From Pseudofrankia coriaricola (GTDB taxonomy: Bacteria > Actinomycetota > Actinomycetes > Frankiales > Frankiaceae), in the NCBI RefSeq assembly GCF_001854805.1, contig NZ_MBLO01000125.1:195615-259614 (forward strand): 64,000 nucleotides of DNA, written 5' to 3'. The notes below the pieces were generated by a model, which was not told the origin of the DNA, did not search any database, and worked only from the letters and a program-made list of their open reading frames with translations. The translations under genes and the position numbers were made by a program. This document shows, piece after piece, positions 33,971-42,951 of this stretch; within the stretch, counting starts at the first letter, position 1, and each line of letters opens with the position of its first letter.

Positions 33971-36104
33971 CCCCGCCGCCGCCGATCCGGCGCTGTTGGG
34001 CGTCGCGGATCGCGGCGATGCGGGCGCCCTTTTGGACCTGTCCATCGCGGCGGACCGCGACGCTCGGCACGCCGAGCGCGCGTAGCTGGGCGCTGATCAC
34101 TTCGGCGGTGACGTCGCGGTAGTGCTCCGGATAGGCGGTCGCGAGCCGGGCGGCAAGATCGCTCCAGTGCAGCCCCGGCGCGCCGTCCGCGAACACGGAT
34201 ACCGCATCGGTGAGAACGTCGCGCTCGTCGCGGCGGATCGTTTCTCCGGCAGCCTGCCCGGTGAGCGTTCCGGCGTGGTGGCGCAACGTCCGGCCTAGGG
34301 CGGTGAGGTGTTCCGCGTCTTGTGCGTCCGCGAGGAACGTCCGCACGGTCGGGCTTTCCTCACTCGCCCCGCGCAGGATTCCCACGCCCTTGTGGTCGGC
34401 GGTCAAGGTCGACGAGTCGAGCCCTTCACTGAAAGCGCCCGCGCCGAGCACAAGGTCCGAGACCTGCCACGATCCCGTGCGCAGTGAGAAACGCACGATG
34501 TGGTTGTCGCGGTAGTCCGTGAACTTCTTCGCTACGTCGCCGCTCCCGATCCCGGAGGGCCGTTGCGTGGCGCTTCCGATGATGACACCGGCCGCCGGGG
34601 CAACCCGGATCAGATAGACGAGAAGCGTCGCGATTTCGGCATCCGCCGCTGGCGTTCCGGTCGCGAAGAACTCCTGGAACTCGTCCAACAGAACCATACG
34701 AACGGGCATGCGGTAACGCGGGTCGCGGGCAATGTCGCGGGTGAGCTTTCCTTCGGGGACAAGTTCGGCGGGCAGGTCCGACAGGGTCAGATATCGGGCC
34801 TGGACGTCGTCACGGATCTCCCGCAACGTGTCGATGAGAATTTCGATCGGATCGCCGTCACGGCTCGGCGCCAGACCGAACACCGCCCGATCCGCGATGG
34901 CGCGGAAGGGACGCCAGTCGGGCTTACCGGCCCCGTCCGCAACGGTGAGCTTCACGTAGGGGTCTAGTGCGGCGAACAGTCCCAGCGCGCGGAGCGAGAA
35001 CGTCTTTCCCTGCCGTGGCTGGGCACCCACGAGGATCGATTGCCACAGAAGATCGATCGTGACGAGCCGGCCGCGTTCGTCGAGCCCGAACGGGGCGGGG
35101 GTCCAGATGTCGGTGGGTTGGCCGCGCAGGATCGGGGTGCGTCCGGCGGGAATGGCGAGCGGGTCACGGTCGGCCACCCACAGAACGTGTCGGCGGTGCG
35201 AGCTTGGATCGCGAGTGAGAAAGACCTGACTGACGGCCACGTCGAGCCCGGACGCGATCGCGCCGTGGGCCTTGACCGCGTCGGTGAAGCCCTTCCCATA
35301 GGGAAGGTCCACGGTGACGCGGGAACCGTCGCCGTCGCGGGCCATGGGTGAGCCGAACGTGATGCGCTGGTCGTCCTTGTCCGCGCCGAGCTTCGCCGCG
35401 TAGTAGGCGCGGAGCACGATATCGGCGGACAGCTTGCGGAACCGTGGCGCCACGATCGCCGCGCCGATCAGTGGCCGTCCCGCCGGACGGCCGGCATAGG
35501 CCAGCGCCGCGACGAGCGGTAGCCATAGGGGCAGCCATCCGGGCCGCGTCGGCGGACCGACCACCGACCCGAACACGGCCAGCACCGTCAACGCGCCGCC
35601 GGCGGCAGCTAGGACGATCACGGTACGGCTACGACGGGTGGCGCGAACCTCGCGGTCCAGACGTAGCCACACGGCCGCGTCGCGGCTCTCAGCGGCAGCC
35701 TGACGGGCCGGAGCGGACTCGGCGTGTGCCCACCACCGGGTGAGCCGCACGGCGAGCCTGACGGCGCCGATGACGGCCGATTGGACGATCACCACGAGGT
35801 ACCAGGGGACGCGGACGGCGTGATAGGCGCTGGCGTGCGCCCACCGGCCGCCGACGTGCCGAGCGATCGCGGCGCGCTGGCCCCGGCGCAGGCTCGGCGG
35901 GATGACCGGGCGCCGGGTGACGTCGACCGCGCCGGGCGGGGCGGGATCGACCGGCACCGGCGCACCATCCGGGGCCGGATCATCGAGTGCCCATTCAAAG
36001 CTACGGTCACGCCCACGGATGGTGTCGAGTTCGGCGAGTACGGCGGGGATGTCGGGAACCCAGCCCGTCCGTTCGACGGGCACGGGGAGATGGTCTTCGG
36101 GCAT
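33966..36104 (-). CDS. FtsK/SpoIIIE-like DNA translocase, TraB-type conjugal transfer protein
   Basis: A 712-residue protein. Residues about 95-230 hold membrane helices (YLVVIVQSAVIGAVRLAV; TVIVLAAAGGALTVLAVFGSVVG; LPLWLPLVAALAYAG). The motor follows with Walker A VGAQPRQGKTFSL and Walker B RMVLLDEFQEFF. The C-terminal 60 residues (LHWSDLAARLATAYPEHYRDVTAEVISAQLRALGV) form a winged-helix-like DNA-binding end, as in FtsK gamma/TraB. Such proteins pump double-stranded DNA between mycelial cells. Leads a block of minus-strand genes with three or four small membrane proteins upstream. Confidence 0.9.
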   Translation of the reverse strand: MPEDHLPVPVERTGWVPDIPAVLAELDTIRGRDRSFEWALDDPAPDGAPVPVDPAPPGAVDVTRRPVIPPSLRRGQRAAIARHVGGRWAHASAYHAVRVPWYLVVIVQSAVIGAVRLAVRLTRWWAHAESAPARQAAAESRDAAVWLRLDREVRATRRSRTVIVLAAAGGALTVLAVFGSVVGPPTRPGWLPLWLPLVAALAYAGRPAGRPLIGAAIVAPRFRKLSADIVLRAYYAAKLGADKDDQRITFGSPMARDGDGSRVTVDLPYGKGFTDAVKAHGAIASGLDVAVSQVFLTRDPSSHRRHVLWVADRDPLAIPAGRTPILRGQPTDIWTPAPFGLDERGRLVTIDLLWQSILVGAQPRQGKTFSLRALGLFAALDPYVKLTVADGAGKPDWRPFRAIADRAVFGLAPSRDGDPIEILIDTLREIRDDVQARYLTLSDLPAELVPEGKLTRDIARDPRYRMPVRMVLLDEFQEFFATGTPAADAEIATLLVYLIRVAPAAGVIIGSATQRPSGIGSGDVAKKFTDYRDNHIVRFSLRTGSWQVSDLVLGAGAFSEGLDSSTLTADHKGVGILRGASEESPTVRTFLADAQDAEHLTALGRTLRHHAGTLTGQAAGETIRRDERDVLTDAVSVFADGAPGLHWSDLAARLATAYPEHYRDVTAEVISAQLRALGVPSVAVRRDGQVQKGARIAAIRDAQQRRIGGGGG

Positions 36105-36182
36105 GGCGAGAACTCCGCAAAGAAGGGGGGCGGCGCGCCCCGCCGGGACGGCGGGGCGCGCTCGCCTGCGAAACGGGTGGTG

Positions 36183-36386
36183 TTAGCTCCAGTGGATCGG
36201 GAGCGACCGGAAGAAATCCCGGATAGCCGTGCCCACCTCGGTGAGGGTGGGGACGAAACCCGAGCCGGCCCAGAACCAGCCGAGCAGAATGCACACGAGC
36301 GGCACGAGGCTACGAGCGCGTAGCCGGGGCGCGAGCAGAGACACGATGAGCAGAAGCCCGAGAAGAATGACGATCGTGGTTTGCAT
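36183..36386 (-). CDS. small membrane protein
   Basis: 67 residues, with two hydrophobic helices (TTIVILLGLLLIVSLLAP and SLVPLVCILLGWFWAGSGF). Located 78 bp upstream of the FtsK-like gene on the same strand. Perhaps a Spd/Tra accessory protein for intramycelial spread; that is inference from context. Confidence 0.65.
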   Translation of the reverse strand: MQTTIVILLGLLLIVSLLAPRLRARSLVPLVCILLGWFWAGSGFVPTLTEVGTAIRDFFRSLPIHWS

Positions 36387-36392
36387 TGCGGA

Positions 36393-36716
36393 TTAGACCT
36401 CGCCCTCGTCGTCGAAGGTGTCGGGCAACTCCGGTGGGATTTCAACCCCCGCCGCGGTGGCCCATTCACGGGAGGCGGTGCGCCATTCCTGCTTGGTCTT
36501 CACGCGGTATTCCCGGATAAGGAGATAGGCCGCGTCGACAATGTCGACGACGTCCTGGTCGTATGCCGGGGTAGCCATGAACGCCTTGTGCAGAACCTCG
36601 GTGGCGGTGTACGTCGCCATGTGGTCGTCGTACGCCTTCTCGGACCGCAACGCCAGATCTTCCAAGGTCAGCGGCCCGAGCGCGGCGACCGGCGTCTCAC
36701 CGTCGGTGGATGACAT
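36393..36716 (-). CDS. hypothetical protein of the transfer block
   Basis: 107 residues, acidic and helical (LEDLALRSEKAYDDHMATYTATEVLHKAFMATP; YLLIREYRVKTKQEW). No membrane segment and no family recognised. Six bases separate its stop from the next start, so they are co-transcribed. Confidence 0.7.
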   Translation of the reverse strand: MSSTDGETPVAALGPLTLEDLALRSEKAYDDHMATYTATEVLHKAFMATPAYDQDVVDIVDAAYLLIREYRVKTKQEWRTASREWATAAGVEIPPELPDTFDDEGEV

Positions 36717-36756
36717 GAATGTCCCTTTCTCAGCGTGAAGGAGGTGGGAATTGTGG

Positions 36757-36999
36757 TTAGGTGACAGTCAGTGCGAGAATCTGCGGTGTGAACCGCGCGG
36801 CCGATGCGAGCAGCCACACCACGGCGAGCCACACGACCGTGCCGGCCCGGCGCGGCTTTACCCGGTGCCGCGACAAGCCCAGGATCAATGCGGTTTCCAG
36901 CAGCCACCACGTGACGTCCGGGAACAGCAGAACCCAGCCCGGATGAGACGTGGACGTGGAGCCCGCGAAGAACGGGTCGAGCCCGATAGCGAAGCTCAC
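36757..36999 (-). CDS. small membrane protein
   Basis: 80 residues from a GTG overlapping the preceding stop (GTGA), which rules out the longer open frame to 37,314. Two hydrophobic segments (HPGWVLLFPDVTWWLLETALILGL; AGTVVWLAVVWLLASAA). Part of the small-membrane-protein run before the translocase. Confidence 0.65.
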   Translation of the reverse strand: MSFAIGLDPFFAGSTSTSHPGWVLLFPDVTWWLLETALILGLSRHRVKPRRAGTVVWLAVVWLLASAARFTPQILALTVT

Positions 37000-37193
37000 C
37001 GATCCCGCCCCCGGCGCACCACGAAAACCACGCCGTACACCAGCCCGGCGACGACCAGAAACGGGCCGATGGCCGTTAGGGCGTGGCTGGCCAGATACGA
37101 CAGGAACAGCAGGAACAGATACAGCGCGGAAACCACCGCGGACCAGCGGAAAATCCGGCCCAGCAGCGACGGACGGTAGACGTACCGAGGCAT
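36996..37193 (-). CDS. small membrane protein
   Basis: 65 residues, two hydrophobic helices (AVVSALYLFLLFLSYLA and IGPFLVVAGLVYGVVFVV) and a basic end RRGRDR. First gene of the transfer block; the 4-bp overlap with the next gene indicates coupled translation. Function unknown. Confidence 0.65.
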   Translation of the reverse strand: MPRYVYRPSLLGRIFRWSAVVSALYLFLLFLSYLASHALTAIGPFLVVAGLVYGVVFVVRRGRDR

Positions 37194-37375
37194 AGCAAAC
37201 TCCCGACATGCGAAGAGGAAAGAAACGGGTTGGCGCTGGCCCCGGGGGCTTCCCGGTCGGCGTCGCCACGACCACTTTCCCCAACACGCCAGAGAAAGTC
37301 ACGGGAAATAGCACGGTGAATTCACGGCGTCATCTCGGCGTGAATAGGACGCAAAAGCGGTGCGCGTTCGGTGCT

Positions 37376-37468
37376 ATCTCGGCGCGGACTCGGCGCGGAC
37401 TCGGTGCCGACGCCGGACACCACGGACTCGGTGCCTACTCGGTGCGGACTCGGTGCGGACTCGGTGGC
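37376..37468. repeat. iteron-like 11-bp repeats
   Basis: Seven copies of a motif close to GGACTCGGTGC; the copies at about 37,386 and 37,397, and those at 37,425, 37,436, 37,447 and 37,458, are spaced exactly 11 bp apart, so they present the same DNA face. They stand between the divergent transfer block and the gene at 37,552. Candidate replication origin or operator array for the element. Confidence 0.7.
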
Positions 37469-37551
37469 CCGACGTCGCTGGGCAGCGAGCGCATGCAAAC
37501 GGAGGCAAACTGCATCCACAGACGCAAAACAGACTTCACACGGAGCAAGCG

Positions 37552-38196
37552 ATGAGCGACGATGCAGATCGGCCGCACACGCGGCCAGCACCACACCCAC
37601 TAGCCCAGGAGACACAGCAACCAGCCATGATCCCAATCTTGTCCGTCAGTCCCCGGGTCGTTGACGAACTCGTGAGCCTGATCAGGCTCGGGGAGGCCAG
37701 CCCGACGCAACTGGCACGCCGAGCCCCGGCACTCGTCGTCAGCCTCGCCGGACGACGCGCCCCCACGGCCGCCCGCGACGCGCATACCAAGCTCGTCGAC
37801 GCGGTCGACTCCCTGACCGCCGATGCCCAGTACGCGGCCCGGACGCTTCTCGCACTCGAAGGGAAGCCCCGGACCACCCTCACGAGCCGACGAGCCCTGA
37901 TCGCGAAGCGCTACGGCATCAGCGTCGACCGCTTCGTTCGCGCCTACGAGCCGGACGTGATCATCGAACTCGCACTCGCGCTCGCCGAGCGCACCGACCC
38001 AGACGCCACACTCCCAGCCACCTACGCACCCACCCGCCGACCGCCGTCCCTACGGACCTTCCGGCGGGTCGCACCCTCGGACATACATGAGGCCCTCCGC
38101 ATCATGGCCAACAAGACCATGCGCGCGGAGGGCCTCACCTATGCCCGACCGCGACGCGGCCACCGGACACACCGACGCACACCACAACAGCCCTAA
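37552..38196 (+). CDS. hypothetical protein downstream of iteron-like repeats
   Basis: 214 residues from ATG 37,552. The N-terminal 30 are Pro/His-rich; the middle (LVSLIRLGEASPTQLARR; LTSRRALIAKRYGISVDRFVRAYEPDVI) is helical and has a helix-turn-helix-like block common in actinobacterial hypothetical proteins, as I remember it. The tail is very basic (RPRRGHRTHRRT). Its place behind an iteron array suggests DNA binding, perhaps the initiator or a regulator; not established. Confidence 0.6.
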   Translation: MSDDADRPHTRPAPHPLAQETQQPAMIPILSVSPRVVDELVSLIRLGEASPTQLARRAPALVVSLAGRRAPTAARDAHTKLVDAVDSLTADAQYAARTLLALEGKPRTTLTSRRALIAKRYGISVDRFVRAYEPDVIIELALALAERTDPDATLPATYAPTRRPPSLRTFRRVAPSDIHEALRIMANKTMRAEGLTYARPRRGHRTHRRTPQQP

Positions 38197-38201
38197 CCAG
38201 C

Positions 38202-38228
38202 GCTAGCAGGATGCTCGCATCTGCAAGC
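38202..38228 (-). repeat. dispersed palindrome, copy 1
   Basis: GCTAGCAG-N11-CTGCAAGC, one mismatch in an 8-bp inverted repeat. On the minus strand it is close, spacer included, to the copy at 43,597. Six bases after the stop of the 37,552 gene. Confidence 0.7.
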
Positions 38229-38234
38229 ACTGCC

Positions 38235-38349
38235 GCGACACCCCCGCCCCGCCGCTACCTCCCCGAGGTGCTTGCGGAACCGCTTGCTACCGCTCGCTGG
38301 AGCAAGCAGTGCGACACCCCCGCCCCGCCGCTACCTCCCCGAGGTGCTT
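38235..38349. repeat. two identical 39-bp direct repeats
   Basis: 38,235-38,273 and 38,311-38,349 are identical (start GCGACACCCCCGCC, end CCGAGGTGCTT). Between them is another GCTTGCT...AGCAAGC inverted repeat (38,282-38,307). No gene covers this stretch; the region 38,197-38,437 is repeat-only. Confidence 0.8.
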
Positions 38350-38437
38350 CGGCCGTGGTCGTCTCCCACGCTCCAGGCTGGCGACTTTGGGCGTATGGAT
38401 CGGCGACGACGACCCGCCGACCCTGGTGTGACCCGCG

Positions 38438-38656
38438 TCAGCGCCGGATGTCGAGCACTCGACCAGCAGTCTCGCTGTCGGCGGGAACGTAGTGGTCGGC
38501 AGTCTTGATGTTGCTCAGGTAGTAGGCGGTGATCGAGCGGGCTACCGCGTCGCTGGTGGGCTCAGTGCCGAGCATGATCGACCATCGGCCGATGCTGGCA
38601 GTCACGTGGACCGTGAACTCCACGGTGACCTTCTCGTCCTGCTCGTCCTGACTCAT
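38438..38656 (-). CDS. hypothetical protein of the element
   Basis: 72 residues (TVEFTVHVTASIGRWSIMLG ... AVARSITAYYLSNI), beta then helix, soluble, ATG start. No family recognised. Last of a minus-strand run beginning at 40,178. Confidence 0.6.
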   Translation of the reverse strand: MSQDEQDEKVTVEFTVHVTASIGRWSIMLGTEPTSDAVARSITAYYLSNIKTADHYVPADSETAGRVLDIRR

Positions 38657-38689
38657 GCCGTGGGAACCTCAGCGGTGATGGGGTGATGG

Positions 38690-38881
38690 TCAGCGGGTGG
38701 CGATGTTGGCCTGACCGAAGATGTCCGCGAACGGTGATCTTCGCCTTTTGGTCTGACCCGACGGGAGGGCTCTGCGTTGCGCTTCGTAGTGCGCCGTGAT
38801 CATCAGGTGCGCCGCATTGCGGTCGTCATCGGGTAAGCGGTCCCGCTCGTCCGCGATTGAACTTAAGCGGTGGATATTCAT
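38690..38881 (-). CDS. hypothetical protein of the element
   Basis: 63 residues, polar, with a helical middle (DERDRLPDDDRNAAHLMITAHYEAQRRAL) and a basic patch QTKRRR. Function not recognised. Confidence 0.5.
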   Translation of the reverse strand: MNIHRLSSIADERDRLPDDDRNAAHLMITAHYEAQRRALPSGQTKRRRSPFADIFGQANIATR

Positions 38882-38903
38882 CGTCCGTTCCTCTGGTCAT
38901 CGC

Positions 38904-39149
38904 TCAGCCGCTGGCCACGAAACCGCGCTCTAGGGGAGGCAGACTCCAGAACCATTCCCAGTGACCGGGCTCGCCAGGCTTGGGCGGGCTCGGCACCGAC
39001 TCGCCTGTCGCGCGAGCGGCTTCCCGCGCCTTGAGCGCGCGTCGTTTGTCGTGGTCGGTAACCGGGGGCATGGGGATGTCGGACTTTGCCGGGGGGTCGC
39101 TGATGTGCCACCGGAGGATGGCGGGCAGCTCAGGCGCGGTTCTGACCAT
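38904..39149 (-). CDS. hypothetical protein of the element
   Basis: 81 residues (ELPAILRWHISDPPAKS ... GHWEWFWSLPPLERGFVASG), Pro- and Trp-rich. Its ATG overlaps the upstream HATPase gene by 20 bp. Function not recognised. Confidence 0.55.
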   Translation of the reverse strand: MVRTAPELPAILRWHISDPPAKSDIPMPPVTDHDKRRALKAREAARATGESVPSPPKPGEPGHWEWFWSLPPLERGFVASG

Positions 39150-39771
39150 GAGCGGTCCCGATCTTCGCCGTCAGCGCGCTTTCGTCGATGTCGGTCGTTG
39201 GGCGCGCGTGCCACGGGTGCAGCGCGCGGAGCCGTTCGGCGACTCTCGCAACGATTGCCGGATCGGTGGTGAACTCAACAGGCCAGAGAGGTTCGGGCAC
39301 GGGCTGTGCCTCCCGTGTGGGTAGCGGCGTGGCGTCGCTGAAGGCGTCAGGCTCGGGAAGGATCGAACCGGGGAACCGTGCCCACACGACCACCCCGCCA
39401 GACTCGGCGTGGTAGGCGTCCCACCGGGTGGCGAGCGCTTCGACGATCGACAGCCCACGGCCACTCTCGCTGTCCTCGCTCGGGTGCATCGCGTGTAGTT
39501 CGGTGGCGTCCGGTCGGCTCCAGACTTCCACGATGACCATGCCGTTGATCGCTGAGAGTCGTACGGCGATGAACTCGTCATCCGGCCGGCTGACCTTGAC
39601 GGCATTGGTTACCAGCTCCGAAACGATCAGCTCGGCTATCGAGATGGCATCCGGATCGACGGACCACCCTCTGAGTCTCTGAACGGTCCGGGCGCGCACG
39701 ACCGGGACGGCGGCCGGCGTGGGGGGCAGTCGGGTAACGGCGGGAGCGCGGTCCACGCGGACGCCGGTCAC
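39130..39771 (-). CDS. ATP-binding protein, HATPase_c (RsbW/SpoIIAB-like)
   Basis: 213 residues from GTG 39,771, which overlaps the upstream stop by 4 bp. The Bergerat ATP site is visible: N-box ELIVSELVTNAVKVS and G-box ESGRGLSIVEAL. This is the GHKL fold of anti-sigma kinases; actinobacteria hold many stand-alone copies, some in mobile elements. The C-terminal about 80 residues (PLWPVEFTTDPAIVARVAERLRALHPWHA) are an added region. Probable role in regulation; partner unknown. Confidence 0.82.
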   Translation of the reverse strand: MTGVRVDRAPAVTRLPPTPAAVPVVRARTVQRLRGWSVDPDAISIAELIVSELVTNAVKVSRPDDEFIAVRLSAINGMVIVEVWSRPDATELHAMHPSEDSESGRGLSIVEALATRWDAYHAESGGVVVWARFPGSILPEPDAFSDATPLPTREAQPVPEPLWPVEFTTDPAIVARVAERLRALHPWHARPTTDIDESALTAKIGTAHGQNRA

Positions 39772-40178
39772 ACCGGACCCTGAAAGACGAAGCCGGGGGA
39801 GGCGCTGGAGTCGGGCTGCCGCTCTGCGGCAGCTACCTCGCCAGGGGGTACGACGGTCCGGGGCGGTGGCGCTGTCTCTTCGGTCGTCAGGTCGTCCAGC
39901 GTGCCGCACAGACTGTCGGCCAACCACTCGCGCAGCACCTCGCGAGCCTCGCGGGTGTCCTCGTCGACGAGGACCGGTCCGTCCCCGCGCGTGCGGACCA
40001 CGTCCGCCGATGGCGGGTCAGAGACGGGGCTCCTCCCGTCTTCCCAGACGCGCACCCGCGTGACGCGGTCCAGGACGGCCAGGACCCCACGGGCGATTTC
40101 GACCGGGGGCAGCTCGCCCCGATAGGCGATCGGCGTCTCAATCCCCGCCCCGGTGTCGTGATCAAATCTCAGGATCAT
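39768..40178 (-). CDS. hypothetical protein paired with the HATPase gene
   Basis: 136 residues (ILRFDHDTGAGIETPIAYRGELPPVEIARGVLAVLDRVTRVRVWEDG), probably an alpha/beta fold with a Pro/Ala-rich tail. Overlaps the HATPase gene by 4 bp, so the two are co-translated. First gene of this minus-strand run, divergent from the XRE regulator. Confidence 0.65.
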   Translation of the reverse strand: MILRFDHDTGAGIETPIAYRGELPPVEIARGVLAVLDRVTRVRVWEDGRSPVSDPPSADVVRTRGDGPVLVDEDTREAREVLREWLADSLCGTLDDLTTEETAPPPRTVVPPGEVAAAERQPDSSASPGFVFQGPV

Positions 40179-40412
40179 CGTCTCGCTCCAGCCGGTTCCG
40201 GCACATGGCGAGCACCACGGACCAGCGCCTAAAAGGGAACCACGCCGCAGACGTGGGTTAGGGGCGACGCTGGTCCGTGGGCCTGCACCGACCGTGGCAG
40301 CCTGCGCTCATACGGTGAACCGACGTGATGCCCCACTTTTGCGCTCCACTCGGTGACGGGTGGGACACGCTGCCCTACTTGCTCTGCTACCGTCCGTATA
40401 GGAGGTGACAGA

Positions 40413-41624
40413 GTGCCCGAGTTGACACTAGGCGATCGGATCGGCCAGATTCGGCGACGTCGCAGCATGACTCAGGAGGAATTGGCGGAGCGCGCTGGAA
40501 TTAGCGCGGACGTGATCCGGAAGCTAGAACAGAATCGCCGGACCACCGCGGCCATCAAGACGCTACACGCTATTGCTCGCGCGCTGGAAGTAGAAACCTC
40601 CGAGCTGCTTAAGCAAGGCGTAGATTTGGACAACGAAGATAACGGCGATGCCGCTAGACTGTTGGAGCTGCGCCGCATCCTCACTCCATCACTCGCCGAG
40701 GCGCAGAGCGCCGAGGAACCGCCAACTAACGACAAGCTCCGCGCGGATGTCCTGTCCGCCACTCGCGCATACCAAGATTCGCAGTACCGGAATGCTCTCG
40801 GGCACATAGCGGTTTTGCTGAGTGGAGTCGAGGCGGCAGCGTCCGTGCGTGCGGACGATTATGAGACGCGGCGGATCGTTACCTACGCCTACATAACCGC
40901 CGCGCGTACGCTCATTCAACTCCGGCGGGAAGACCTCGGGTACGAAGCTGTACGGCGCTCGCTTACGCTCGCCGAGAAAGCCGGCGACGAGGTTCTATAC
41001 GCCACATGTGGCGATGCGATGAATTGGATTCTCATACGGCAAGCGCGATTTTCCGAGGCAGAGAAAACTGCCACCAAACTAGCGTCCGTGATAGAGCCAA
41101 AAATCAGCTCTAAGGACGGTGTCAGATTCGGCACGTGGGGAAGGCTCCAAATGCAGGCGTCAACGGCGGCAGCGCGGAACAATCGGCCGACACAAGCGGC
41201 CGAATACCTCACGCTGGCGCGGACTGCCGCCGCGCGCGTTGATGGTGGCCAAATGAGCCTAGAGCCGTACCAGCAGATGTTTAGTCAAGATATTGTCTCG
41301 GCGATTGAGGTTGAATCCGCGCTGGTTGCGGGTGAGCCGGACCGCGCGCTACACCTAGCGGACTCACTCCAGATACAGCCGTGGGAATGGGGTTCGACGT
41401 GGGAACGCCACCTACTGACTGTCGCTGAGGCGCAGGTAGCAAACAAGAACTACGCGGACGCGAATCAAACCATTATGGAAGTTCGCGGACGATCATCAGA
41501 ATGGCTGGTAAACCAGCGGCTAGCGCGCCGGTTGGTGCGTGATCTTCTGGACTCGCGCGGTGTTCGGTGGGCGCGCAACTCTGGCCTTGCTGATCTTGCT
41601 TCGGAAATGAAGATCGCAGTTTAG
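40413..41624 (+). CDS. XRE-type helix-turn-helix regulator with TPR-like C-terminal domain
   Basis: 403 residues. Residues about 5-65 form an XRE domain (LGDRIGQIRRRRSMTQEELAERAGISADVIRKLEQ); the rest is helical and repeat-like, as in TPR-containing actinobacterial regulators. GTG 40,413 with GGAGGT ten bases upstream; the ATG at 40,353 is upstream of that ribosome site. Codons here are less GC-rich than in the chromosome (for example GATAACGGCGATGCCGCTAGA), as in the next gene, suggesting separate acquisition. Likely element master regulator or sensor. Confidence 0.85.
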   Translation: MPELTLGDRIGQIRRRRSMTQEELAERAGISADVIRKLEQNRRTTAAIKTLHAIARALEVETSELLKQGVDLDNEDNGDAARLLELRRILTPSLAEAQSAEEPPTNDKLRADVLSATRAYQDSQYRNALGHIAVLLSGVEAAASVRADDYETRRIVTYAYITAARTLIQLRREDLGYEAVRRSLTLAEKAGDEVLYATCGDAMNWILIRQARFSEAEKTATKLASVIEPKISSKDGVRFGTWGRLQMQASTAAARNNRPTQAAEYLTLARTAAARVDGGQMSLEPYQQMFSQDIVSAIEVESALVAGEPDRALHLADSLQIQPWEWGSTWERHLLTVAEAQVANKNYADANQTIMEVRGRSSEWLVNQRLARRLVRDLLDSRGVRWARNSGLADLASEMKIAV

Positions 41625-41811
41625 CAACGGCATGACGCGGTGGCCGTTCCGGTCATCACGCGGTCTCGGCGGCCGGCACGGTCGCGCGCCGTAGAAGCAG
41701 GCTGGCCCCGCGAAGGCCCCTAGTACCCCTGTTGCCCGTCCGTGTAGCGCTCGACGAACGCGGCCGGACGGGCAAACACCGACAGACCGACGAGAGAGAT
41801 AAGGTCTCGCC

Positions 41812-42660
41812 TTGCCGAACGTCCGCCCGAAACTGGATCTCAGGTCGGGGTCCTACGACGATGTGTTGCAACGTGTCGAGCGGTCACTAGACGTCCAGCT
41901 CAACCGGACCACGATGATTCTGAAGAGGCGGTCAATTGGCCTCGCCAGTGACAGGGGCACATGGGTCCGTGTCGAGGTTCGACCGCCAGAGAAGACGGCG
42001 GAGCAAGGATGGAACGGAACCGAGACGTCGGCGGCACTTCATGGCGTGGCCCGTCCCGAATGGCGGCAAAGCGTCTCCTGGAACGATCCCGATCAAGACC
42101 TGATGTGGAGAGCTGACGAGACCGATCTCGTCGCCGATCACCCAGTCAAGCCCGGTGGCATCCTCACCGCCGATCCCGGGCTTTCTGAGAAATGGTGGGC
42201 GACATTGAGATCGTCGCTTACCGCTCTTTCCGGGCACTCGACAACCCGACTCGCTACTCCTCATACCGAGAAAATTACGCAAGCCCGGATAGATCTAGCC
42301 ATTACTGGAGCCTTCGGTGACCAACTCGACACAAAGGTCGAACAGTGGTCGGCCGCGCATGCTGATCTAAATTGGGCGAACCTCACCACACCAACATGCA
42401 TGCTGCTCGACTGGGAAGACTGGGGAATGGCGCCACACGGCTTGGACCCGGCAAATCTGTGGGTCAACAGCCTAGCGGTTCCAGATCTTGCAAGCCGCGT
42501 CTATCAAGAATGCGAGCAGGAACTCGAAAGTAAGACCGGTAAGATCATGGCTCTTTTCCTATGCGCGGACATCGTGAGCGCTCCCCCCTCGTATTCGGGG
42601 CCGCTTCACGAACCGGCACTCCGAGCCGTCGACAGGCTGGTGAAAGAACTTCGGCTGTAG
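41812..42660 (+). CDS. phosphotransferase-like protein (APH/choline-kinase fold)
   Basis: 282 residues. The catalytic and metal motifs of the aminoglycoside-phosphotransferase fold can be seen in AAHADLNWANLT (Brenner-type HxDxxxxN) and CMLLDWEDWGMAPHGLDPANLW (DxD/DFG-equivalent). The N-terminal lobe is weakly conserved and lacks a clear glycine loop. TTG start with AAGG seven bases upstream. Low-GC codon usage is shared with the XRE gene. The substrate is not predictable; resistance should not be assumed. Confidence 0.68.
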   Translation: MPNVRPKLDLRSGSYDDVLQRVERSLDVQLNRTTMILKRRSIGLASDRGTWVRVEVRPPEKTAEQGWNGTETSAALHGVARPEWRQSVSWNDPDQDLMWRADETDLVADHPVKPGGILTADPGLSEKWWATLRSSLTALSGHSTTRLATPHTEKITQARIDLAITGAFGDQLDTKVEQWSAAHADLNWANLTTPTCMLLDWEDWGMAPHGLDPANLWVNSLAVPDLASRVYQECEQELESKTGKIMALFLCADIVSAPPSYSGPLHEPALRAVDRLVKELRL

Positions 42661-42951
42661 GAAAATCGCTTGTCCAGACCAGACACCGCCTCATTGCCCG
42701 ATCTATAAATCTGGTCGATGTCAGACGCTAGAAAAGATCCAAGAATGAGCAGGATTCCTCGCAGGAAGCGGGGAGGGCAGCGAGCTGGGTGCGGACGATG
42801 CCAACGCGGGGATTTACATCGCGGACGGGCAGATGGTCCGTCTGCATCCCTTACGTGGTGACGCTCATGTCCTGCGACCCAGCTCGCTGGTAGACCACCC
42901 TCACGTTAGAGCAGACGAAAAGGCCCGATGTGGAGTGGGTGATGCCCCGCC

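Noticed and set aside
37376..37468. Short repeats as a CRISPR array
   Set aside because: Units of 11 bp with no spacers; iteron-like instead.
41812..42660. Calling the APH-like gene an antibiotic-resistance gene
   Set aside because: Only the general kinase fold motifs are visible; no specific resistance subfamily can be recognised.
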